Shown: piece by piece, positions 11,391 through 19,337 of the stretch
Position numbering within the stretch: the first letter of the stretch is position 1
Layout: every line of letters begins with the position of its first letter
Assembly: GCA_004802705.1 (NCBI GenBank)
Contig: SGPL01000252.1
Location: 1 to 46,113, forward strand
From: Bondarzewia mesenterica
Taxonomy: Eukaryota; Basidiomycota; Agaricomycetes; Russulales; Bondarzewiaceae
DNA length: 46,113 nucleotides
Direction: 5' to 3'
Notes under the pieces: generated by a model
What the model was told of the DNA's origin: nothing
What the model saw: the letters and a program-made list of their open reading frames with translations, nothing else
Database searches by the model: none
Made by a program: the position numbers and the translations under genes

Positions 11391-11850
11391 TCTCAGCTGA
11401 ACCGTTAGAGACGGTCAACAGCGAGCAAGCCCATGCTATTACTTTCCCCAAGAATCTCAGCCAAACTGTCAGAGATGGTCAGCAGTGAGCGAGCCCATGC
11501 TATTACTTTTCCTGAAAATCTCGGCTGAACTGTCAGAGACGGTCAGCGGTGAGCGAGCTTATTCTATTACTTTTCTCGAGAATCTCGACTGAACCGTCAG
11601 AGATGGTCAGCAGCGAGTGAGCCCATTGTATGACTTTCCCCAACAATCTCGGCTGAACCGTTAGAGATGGTCAGTGGTGAGCAAGCCTAATCTCATCATC
11701 TTTCTCAAGAATCTCGGCTGAACCGTTAGAGACAGTCAACGGTGAGCAAGCCCAATCCCATCACCATCCCCGAGATTCTTGGCCAAGCCATCAGAGATGG
11801 GCAATGGTGAGGAGCAGCCCAACCGTTAGAGATGGGTTGCATATACATCA
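11391..11850 (+). repeat. 64-bp minisatellite, 7 copies, CpG-rich version
   Basis: The core TCTCGGCTGAACCG begins at 11391, 11455, 11519, 11583, 11647, 11712 and (diverged) 11777, so the period is 64-65 bp. Each unit reads core, TTAGAGACGGTCAGCGGTGAGC, then a variable spacer with ATTACTTTTCCCGAGAA. This is the same family as 4650-5340 but retains CpG. Such internal tandem repeats can sit inside fungal LTRs, and the primer-site-like motif that follows supports that reading. Confidence 0.9.
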
Positions 11851-11911
11851 GCTGGGCTCGGCTTGACTGTCAGCATCAGTCAAAAAGCACGATCGGCTAG
11901 AGCGTTATAGA

Positions 11912-11923
11912 TGGTATCAGGGC
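11912..11923 (+). promoter_or_regulatory. Primer-binding-site-like motif
   Basis: TGGTATCAGGGC differs by one base from TGGTATCAGAGC, the initiator-Met tRNA primer-binding site typical of many LTR retrotransposons. It lies just 3' of the minisatellite block. If correct, the LTR would end a few bases upstream and the relic ORF at 12047 would be the start of the internal region. The assignment is inferred from this single motif. Confidence 0.45.
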
Positions 11924-12046
11924 ACTAAATAATGTGAGTTCTACTGCTTTCTTCTTCTGCAGCCACTAACTCCCCAACAGAAGAAGGCCCACACTGTCGG
12001 CCATAAGCCCACTGTTACCAGTACTCTCTCCAAGCCTACACCCCCC

Positions 12047-12726
12047 TTGCCATATGTCAACAGTGATGGGGAGCAGTGGGAACACATGCCCTACCTCAAG
12101 TGCATCCAGAGGCACAATATGTGCTTCTTCAGTGGGCAATCGACGTGCTTTGAGTGCAACCAGAAGAAGACGACATGTGACCGGGGGGTCCCATGCACCA
12201 AGATGGCTATGGCCCACATGGCTGAGGTGATGCCCCCACCCAGGGGGTATGACTATCTCATTCAGGGCCTATCACCAATACCATGCACCTCCTGCTCTTA
12301 GTCCCTGACCTCGGTGCCACTGCCGAGACCCATTAAGAGGGTCCAGCTTGTTGACAAGCCCGAGATTCTGCCACTGTCCAGGCCTGCCCCCAAGATGGGC
12401 AAACTGAAGCATCTGCCCCCAAAGGCAGTGCCATCGAGTGAGGCAGAGGGCAGTCACCCTAAAAAAGGTGAGTTTTTATTTTCTTTTTTGCTTCTTTTAC
12501 TTATACATTCACCGGTGTGGTCATCACAGGCAAATTCCAACAGCTCACTGAGTCATCAAATGGCTCGCCGAGGTCGACAGGGAGTGAGGGCGCCTCCTCA
12601 CTGACTAACCCACCTCCTCCCACCATCTCCCCCCTCTCATCGACAACCCCATTGCTGCATGCTCTGCCACACCATTCCCCACACCCATGCCTCAAAAGGA
12701 TATCGCCGGCCACTTCATGTGGCTAG
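12047..12726 (+). pseudogene. Repeat-associated Cys-rich ORF relic, one in-frame stop and one intron
   Basis: One frame runs from 12047 to 12467 with a single TAG at 12299-12301. It can be spliced (donor GTGAGT at 12468, acceptor ending 12529, 62 bp) to a second exon at 12530-12726, keeping phase. Residues about 17-46 hold CX6CX7CX2CX6C (first Cys in LKC, then NMC, STC, FEC, TTC), close to a Zn2Cys6 pattern but lacking its first Cys (Tyr instead). The rest is Pro/Ser-rich. Its place after the PBS-like motif suggests a retroelement-associated protein. I do not recognise the family with certainty. A further ORF-like string in another frame (about 12717-12813, LEDMIEDMREMA) could be its frameshifted end. 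Confidence 0.4.
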
Positions 12727-12939
12727 AAGACATGATAGAGGACATGCGAGAGATGGCATTCAATCAGAATGAATTCATCACTAATGTCCTCCTCAGCCAT
12801 CTCCACAGGATTTGAGTGATAGAGGCGAGGTTGGGCATGCCACTATCACCTCATGGCTCCCCTCAGCAGGGCTCCATGTCGAGGCTGAGGCCATCCACAT
12901 CCCTGCACCACTCTCCGCTGCCACCATCACCGACGCTGC

Positions 12940-13786
12940 CTCCCCCTTCTTCAAAGACATGTTCAGTCTTCCCCAACCCTCCCCAACCGCCATCGACAAC
13001 ACTACCGCAGGTGAAATCCCTGTCATACCTGTCACGGAGGATGCAGAAACACTCGATTTCATGCTCCGGTCCATCTATCCTGTGCGATCGCCTAAGATCA
13101 AGAAGCTGAGCAACCTGCGCTTCGTATTTGAGGCGTCGCGCAAGTACCAGATTGAGACTTTTGATGGGGTTGCGGAGGAATCGTTGATGGGTGCTGTCGA
13201 ACAAGACCCTGTTGGCGTGTATGCCCTCGCCTGCCGGTTCGGTCTCAATGAGATCGCTTCCAAAGCGGCTCCATACACACTGAATCGTCCGCTTTCAGAA
13301 TTCTCTGACTGCCTTCAATATATCTCTGGCGAAGACTACTGGCGCCTGATGAAGTATCGTCATGGCTGTGCGGTCGCTGCGAGAGAGGTGGTGAAAACAC
13401 AGTCTTGGTTCACTGAATGTATCCCAACTCTGAGACTCGGCGCCAGCGACTCACTTTGCCGCTGTTATGTCACAGACGAGACTCTCGCAAATTCATCATC
13501 CCCATCCTGGAGAGCACCACAATTCCTGTGGAAGTTTTGACATCTTGTTGCTGTTGCTTTATTGGAAATGCCAAGTAGCTCCATGGTGACTGGCGACAAA
13601 AGCTTCGAGTCTCACTGGATCTCAGTCAAATGCAGGTGTGGGATTAGCCACGGACCCGGAAAGTACCTGCATGATGGTATGCCCAAGTTCCGTCAACTGC
13701 TCGCTACGGAACTCCATAGAGCGATTGCGCAGGTCTGTCATTCTCCCTTCAATTCGTTTCTCCTTCCATCAGGCTATCAGGTCTGA
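12940..13786 (+). pseudogene. BTB/POZ protein, copy 1 (5'-truncated, nonsense)
   Basis: From SPFFKDMF onward this copy aligns closely with the intact copy at 16118-17083. The first roughly 45 codons of the BTB fold, including the DIILRSSDD strand, are replaced by repeat-derived sequence, so homology begins abruptly at about 12940. A TGA at 13538-13540 stands where copy 2 has TTA (Leu), and the homologous frame resumes after it (LLEMPSSS) to the natural stop at 13784-13786. An upstream ATG at 12812 lies in the repeat and would give a 242-aa chimeric product, which I consider unlikely to be functional. BTB domains mediate dimerisation and often recruit Cullin-3; fungal multi-copy members like this are mostly uncharacterised. 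Confidence 0.8.
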
Positions 13787-15148
13787 CTTTGCGCGGATTT
13801 GTGAACAGATTCCGCTTCCTAAAGTTTGACATACTCATGTCAAGACGATTGAGAAAATCTCCTCCACATCGTCGACTCTAACATCCCGGCACCGTCTTGC
13901 TTTCTTGCTGTCTATCCCTCAAATTCACAATCTCTCTCCCTTGTGTCCCACATTCTATTATCTTGCATCGCCTTCCTTTTGGGATGGTTCCATATCTCTC
14001 CCTATCTCGAATCTTCTTTCAGCAGAAGACATATTTTGCGTGAGCGTGAGTTCCGCATCCTGCCGTACTCTGCAGGCCCGCTTTGATGAAACTCACGCCG
14101 TCCCCAAATCGCTCATTCTGCGTGACCATGAACGCACGCTCCTTTGCAACGTTTTTCCCAATCCCTCTTTTCCTTTCCTAGAAACTGGGCTGGAATTTTT
14201 TCCACCCACAACATGGGCTATCCGACAGAATCTTAGCCTTGACGTTTCGCCGTTCTAGGAGCTGAGGCAGCGAAGGGATCGAAGCTTGTAAATACATCGC
14301 AGTTTGTGCGATACGGCTGGAGTCGGACTGATCACGTGCCGAGAACATCGATCCAGTACTTATATTCTTCATCCCACGATGCCTCCCGTCCATCTAGTTG
14401 CAGCATGTCAGATGTTTCTCGCAGGTTTGTTCATCTCGTATGATTTTTTGAGGTCCGGCGGATTGTGCGCATGTGCCAGTATACTAACAGATCTTTTCGT
14501 TCTCGTCGGCGCACTTACACGTGTAATGAACATGATGACTTGACTGTTGAGTTTCTGGGTTTTGGGTTTCCCTGTACCCCACCGTTTTACCACGCGTTAC
14601 TTACCATGTTTTACCGACCGAGCTACTTACTAGTATACCTTCGCAATGCAACGACGTTATCTTTTCTACGCTACCTGGGTGCGCAAGCAGCTTATTCTGT
14701 GTTTGCACCCTTCGTGAATCTCACGAGATACTTGCACGTTTGGGATCATCTGGGATGTGAGAAAGGCATCCAACTCCGCTGGATTGCCGTCTGAGATGAT
14801 AAAAATCATTGCAAACACAAAGCCATCGCAATCGATTGTTTCGATAAGTACGTGGATTTGCTGAATTATTGCCGAGTTGAGTCCCGAGTGCGGTCATTTA
14901 CAGATTTATGGTTCGTCGGTCACTGCATGTGCGTGCGCGCGTGTTGGCGCATGTCAATCACAAGTATTTCTTTCCGATAAGTTCGTCGCGGAACAGTTCA
15001 ACAAGAGTTGGCTCTCAGGGAACACTATACCTTAAATATCGTATAATTATTGAGCTCTGGCCTTAAGTTTGGTCCTTCGTGACGGTCCTCTCCAATCCCC
15101 TGTGAAATCGGAGGACCGACCGCTGCAACTGCTGCAACATATCAAACC
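13787..15148. repeat. Spacer of duplication unit A, no gene
   Basis: This stretch is closely similar to 17084-18439 (for example CTCATGTCAAGACGATTGAG, TTTCAGCAGAAGACATATTT, CTTAGCCTTGACGTTTCGCC). Both copies keep an open frame of 117-119 codons (13905-14258 and 17194-17553), but the differences between them include many amino-acid changes and I recognise no domain. I therefore treat it as duplicated non-coding DNA. Confidence 0.6.
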
Positions 15149-15830
15149 ATGACCAAGGTATATCCTTACATCTGTCAACAAAAATTCCAAGAAACGGATT
15201 CATCTCCCTTTTTTTCTGTCTATCAGATGCAAGAGCCTCCTTGTTAAGCTGAAGGTGAGTCCATTGCCATTGTCACGATCCATGTAACGGGCGAGGTTGC
15301 CGACGAGCCGGACGGAAGCGCGCGTGAGTATTCTCGAACAACAAGTGGCGTGTTACTGGTGTTGACCAGACAAGGTACATGAGCAGTGAGCAACGGGGCA
15401 AGTAGAGAACGAGTCCGTAGGTAGTGGGGAAGGTACAAGGAACACCAGATGTAGAATGGATCGAGGGGGAGTCGGAACGGGTGTAGAGTGGAAGAACGGG
15501 TAGCGTAGATCAAGGGACAGCGTAGTACTAGGAATGTAGATGATCAATAGAGAAATTGTCCATGGTAACTAAAGTGGCCATGACCGCGACAATCCGCCGA
15601 ACATGGCCGCAGTCTCAAATTTCTCATTTCGGTCCCTTTTTTCAGCGTGTTCCCTGCAAGGATGTCTCTCCAAAAGCACATTCTCACCTGAAAAGTGCGA
15701 GGAACAGATGCAAAAGCTCTACCTATGCTGTCAGGCCATGTACGAGGCTACGGAAGAGAAGGGCGAGTCGACGGCGTGTCCGCCGATGCCTAGCGTTGTG
15801 AGGCGTTAGCTGAAGGCGCACCCGAAACAT
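15149..15830 (+). pseudogene. CMC4-like twin-Cys mitochondrial protein, pseudogene copy 1
   Basis: Three exons fit: 15149-15157, 15227-15254 and 15646 onward. Spliced, they read MTK, MQEPPC, stop, AEACSLQGC and then a C-terminal part with CX10C, CX9C and a second Cys after LYLC, ending near CPPMPSVVRR. This is the layout of CMC4, a small CHCH protein of the mitochondrial intermembrane space (compare PCQKEACAIQDC of the yeast protein). The TAA at 15245-15247 replaces the Gln that normally follows the first Cys. A TAG at 15807-15809 follows RR where Trp is likely, and LKAHPKH continues after it. Both lesions are C:G to T:A changes. Intron 2 is about 390 bp, far longer than in copy 2. Confidence 0.7.
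15285..15590. repeat. Extra ~300 bp in intron 2 of CMC4 copy 1
   Basis: Copy 2 has GTCACGATCC directly followed by GCTGAAC (18548-18566), while copy 1 has about 310 bp between GTCACGATCC and GCCGAAC. The extra DNA contains TGTTGACCAGACAAGG and ends near ATGATCAATAGAGAAATT, which is vaguely LTR-like. It may be a solo LTR fragment or another small insertion. The alternative is a deletion in copy 2. Confidence 0.4.
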
Positions 15831-16117
15831 TAGAGGACAGCTTTACACTTCATTTTTGCATAAAGCAATTGTACTCCAGTAGGATGAAGAGGAATGGATC
15901 ATTGCGAACAAATTCGAATATATAAATGATGAACCATACTTGTGAGATCTTGTGCGATCTTGTGCGTTTCATGATCGGCAAGCGCCGGATTTCTCGATCA
16001 CACTCCGCGACACCATCCTAATAGGGTACTTCCCTTCGCTCTTGCCATCGCCCTATCGCCCTACTACATCCTCCAAAACTTCACAAGTTACCCTCAATAC
16101 AGATCATCCTACCCACA
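15831..16117 (+). promoter_or_regulatory. Upstream region of BTB copy 2
   Basis: The part from about 15943 to the ATG is conserved before BTB copy 3 (18745-18924): CTTGTGAGATCTTG, CATGATCGGCAAGCGCCGGA, TCGCCCTACTACA, then CCTCCAAAACTT. It is the duplicated 5' region and presumably the promoter of the BTB genes. No clear TATA box is seen. Confidence 0.5.
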
Positions 16118-17083
16118 ATGATGGCACTTAAACCATCTCGACCTGCATCCCCCCCTTTCGACAAGCCTGGAGCGGATATCATCTTGCGATCGTCCGACGA
16201 TGTCGATTTCCGCGTGCACAAGCTCGTTCTATCTCTCTCATCTCCCTTCTTCAAAGACATGTTCAGTCTTCCCCAACCCTCCTCAAACGCCATCGACAAC
16301 ACCACCACTGGTGAAATCCCTGTCATACCCGTCACGGAGGATGCACAAACACTCGATTTCATGCTCCGGACCATCTACCCTGTGCGATCGCCCAAGATCG
16401 AGAAGCTGAGCGACCTGCGCTTCGTATTTGAGGCGTCGCGCAAGTACCAGATTGAGACTTTTGATGGGGTTGTGGAGGAATCGTTGATGGGTGCTGTCGA
16501 ACAAGACCCTGTTGGTGTGTATGCCCTTGCCTGCCGGTTTGGTCTCGATGAGATCGCTTGCAAGGCTGCTCGACACACCCTAGATCGGTCGATTGTTGAA
16601 TTTTCCAACTGCCTTCAATACGCTTCCAGCGAAGATTACTGGCGCCTCATGAAATATCGTCATGAATGTGCAGTCGCTGCGAGAGAGGTGGTGAAAACAC
16701 AGTCTTGGTTCACTGAATGTATCCCAACTCTGAGACGAGGCGCCAGCACCAACTCACTTTGCGACTGTTATGTCATGGACAAGACTCTTGCATCATCCCC
16801 ATCCTGGATAGCACCAAAATTCTTGTGGCATTTTTTACATATTCTTGCTTTTGTTTTAATGGAAATGCCAAGTAGCTCCACGGTGACTGGCGACAAAAGC
16901 TTCGAGTTTCTCTGGACCTCAGCCAAATGCAATTGTGAGAGTTATGTCTACGGAATAAATGACTTGAGTGCTGGTATGCCCAAGTTCCGCCAACTTCTCG
17001 CTGCCGAAATCGATAGGGTGATTGCTCAGGTCTGTCATCCTCCGTTCGATTCGTTGCCCTTTCCATCAGGCTATCAGCTCTGA
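16118..17083 (+). CDS. BTB/POZ domain protein (copy 2, intact)
   Basis: Intronless 321-codon frame. The N-terminal BTB/POZ fold starts at about residue 19 with ADIILRSSDDVDFRVHKLVL, then SPFFKDMF (residues about 43-50), followed by the LDFMLRTIYP and LRFVFEASRKYQIE helices usual in agaric BTB proteins. The C-terminal 200 residues form an uncharacterised helical region. ATG ATG at 16118 matches copy 3 and sits right after the conserved promoter block. BTB proteins typically dimerise and can serve as Cullin-3 substrate adaptors, but no Kelch or MATH partner domain is present, so the role is unknown. It is the only complete member of a three-copy tandem array. It is probably expressed, but this has not been shown. 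Confidence 0.85.
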   Translation: MMALKPSRPASPPFDKPGADIILRSSDDVDFRVHKLVLSLSSPFFKDMFSLPQPSSNAIDNTTTGEIPVIPVTEDAQTLDFMLRTIYPVRSPKIEKLSDLRFVFEASRKYQIETFDGVVEESLMGAVEQDPVGVYALACRFGLDEIACKAARHTLDRSIVEFSNCLQYASSEDYWRLMKYRHECAVAAREVVKTQSWFTECIPTLRRGASTNSLCDCYVMDKTLASSPSWIAPKFLWHFLHILAFVLMEMPSSSTVTGDKSFEFLWTSAKCNCESYVYGINDLSAGMPKFRQLLAAEIDRVIAQVCHPPFDSLPFPSGYQL

Positions 17084-18439
17084 CTTTGTGCGGATCTGTG
17101 AACAGATTCCGCTTCCTAAAGTTTGACATACTCATGTCAAGACGATTGAGAAAATCTCCTCCACATCGTCGACTCTAACATCCCGGCACCGTCTTGCTTT
17201 CTTGCTTTCCATCCCTCAAATTCACAATCTCTCCCCTGTGTCCCACATTCTATTATCTTGCATTGCCTTCCTTCTGGGACGGTTCCATATCTCTCCCTAT
17301 CTCGAATCTTCTTTCAGCAGAAGACATATTTTGCGTGAGCGTGAGTTCCGCATCCTGCCGTACTCTGCAGGCCCGTCTTGATGAAACTCACGCCGTCCCC
17401 AAATCACTCATTCTGCGCGATCACGATCGCAAACCCCTTTTCAACCTTTTTCCCGATCCCTTTTTTCCTTTCCTAGAAACTGGTCTAGAATTTTTCCCAC
17501 CCACAACATGGGCTATCCGACAGAATCTTAGCCTTGACGTTTCGCCGTTCTAGGAGCTGAGGCAGCGAAGGGATCGACGCTTGTAAATCCATCGCATTTT
17601 GTGCGATACAGCTGGAGTCAGGACTGACTACGTGCCGAGAACATCGATCCTGTACTTATATTCTTCGTCCACGATTCCTCCCGTCCATCTAGTTGCAGCA
17701 TGTCAGACGTTTCTCGCAGGTTTGTGCATCTCGTATGATTTTTTTGAGGTCCGGCGGATTGTGCGCATGTGCTAGTATACTAACAGATCTTTTCGCTCTC
17801 GTCGGCGCACTTAGTCTACATGATGATTTGACTGTTGACTTTCTGGGTTTCGGGTTTCTCTGTACCCCACCGTTTTACCACGCGTTACTTACCACATTTA
17901 ACTGACCGAGCTACTTACCAATGTACCTTTGCAGTACAACCATGTTAGCTTTTCTCCACTACCTGAGTGCGCAAGCAGCTCATTCTGACTTAGCAGGTAC
18001 CCTTCAGGAATCTCGCAAGATACTTGCACGCTTGTTTGGGTTAATCTGGGATGTGAGAAAGGTATCCGACTCCACTTCGTTGTGGTCTTAGATGATGACG
18101 ATCATTGCAAATACAAAGCCATTGCGATGATTGTTTTGCGAAGTACGTGGATTTGCTGAATCGTTGAGTTGGGTTGGGCCGAGTGCAGACTCGGACACTT
18201 ACACAATGTACTTCATTTGCGTGCGCGTTCATGCATGTCAATCACACCTTTTTTTTTTTTTTCAGTAAGTTGTCGCGTGGAAGTTCAACAAGAGTTCGTT
18301 CTCAGAGAACTTTCTACCTTCAATATCGTGTAATTGTTGAGCTCTGGCATCATGAGGTTTGTTCTTCGTCACGGGTCCTCTCCAATCCCGCCACGAAATC
18401 GGAGAACCGACCGCTACAACTGCTGCAACATATCAAACC
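17084..18439. repeat. Spacer of duplication unit B, no gene
   Basis: Duplicate of 13787-15148 with small indels. It contains a T-run (about 18248-18262) and GTGCGTGCGC-type dinucleotide stretches. No recognisable coding region. Confidence 0.6.
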
Positions 18440-18745
18440 ATGACCAAGGTATGTCCTTACATCTGTTACAACAAAAATCCAAGAATCGGATTCATCTCCC
18501 TTTCTTTCTGTCCATCAGACGCAAGAGTCTCCTTGTTAAGCTGGAGGTGTGTCACGATCCGCTGAACATAACCGCAGTCTCAAATCTCTCATTTCGGTCC
18601 CTTTTTTCAGCGTGTTCCCTGCAAGGATGTCTCTCCAAAAATACATACTCACCTGGCAAATGCGAGGAACAGATGCGAAAGCTCTATCTATGCCGTCAGG
18701 TGCGTGTCCGATGCCTAGCGTCGTGAGGCGCTAACTGAAGCTTGT
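18440..18745 (+). pseudogene. CMC4-like pseudogene copy 2 (nonsense plus deletion)
   Basis: Exons at 18440-18448, 18519-18546 and 18611 onward mirror copy 1: MTK, TQESPC, stop, AGACSLQGC. The TAA at 18537-18539 is at the same codon as in copy 1. Exon 3 then reads CX10C and CX9C, but after LYLCRQ about 47 bp present in copy 1 (AMYEATEEKGES region) is missing, causing a frame change before the conserved MPSVVRR block. The terminal codon after RR is TAA here and TAG in copy 1. Inactivation therefore probably predates the duplication. Confidence 0.7.
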
Positions 18746-18924
18746 GAGATCTTGCACGTGCGTGTCATGATCGGCAAGCGCCGGATTTCTCGATAACACT
18801 CCGCGACAACTTCCTAGGGCTAGCCGCTAAGGGTACTTCACTTTGTTCTTTCCATCGCCCTATCGCCCTACTACACCCTCCAAAACTTGAAAACTTGCCC
18901 TCAGTACAGATTGTCCTACTCAAA

Positions 18925-19337
18925 ATGATGGCACCCAAACCAGCTCGACCTGCATCCCCGCCTTTTGACGAGCCTGGAGCGGATATCATCTTGCGATCAT
19001 CTGACGATGTCGTTTTTCGCGTCTACAAGAATATCTTATCCCTCGCATCCCCCTTCTTCAAAGACCTGTTCAGTCTTCCCCAACCCTCCCCAACCGCCAT
19101 CGACAACACCACCTCAGGTGAAATTCCTGTCATACCTGTCACGGAGGATGCAGAAACACTCGATTTCATGCTCCGGTCCATCTATCCTGTGCGATCGCCT
19201 AAGATCAAGAAGCTGAGCGACCTGCGTTTCGTGTTTGAGGCGTCGCGCAAGTACCAGATTGAGACTTTTGATGGGGTTGCGGAGGAATCGTTGATGGGTG
19301 CTGTCGAACAAGATCCTGTTAGCGTGTATGCCCTCGC
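18925..19337 (+). pseudogene. BTB/POZ protein, copy 3 (3'-truncated)
   Basis: The start and first 138 codons match copies 1 and 2 (ADIILRSSDDVVFRVYKN, SPFFKDLF, DPVSVYALA). Identity stops sharply at about 19337, where the sequence becomes the reverse complement of the 3' end of a SLY41-like transporter gene. The plus frame happens to stay open to 19908 through that antisense sequence, but those residues are not BTB-like. The promoter block at 18745-18924 is intact, so the locus may still be transcribed. The BTB core fold is nearly complete, but the C-terminal half is missing. Confidence 0.75.

Noticed and set aside
4536..11850. Could the regularly spaced repeats be a CRISPR array?
   Set aside because: Units are 64 or 160 bp, repeats and spacers are not distinguishable, and all gene context is eukaryotic.
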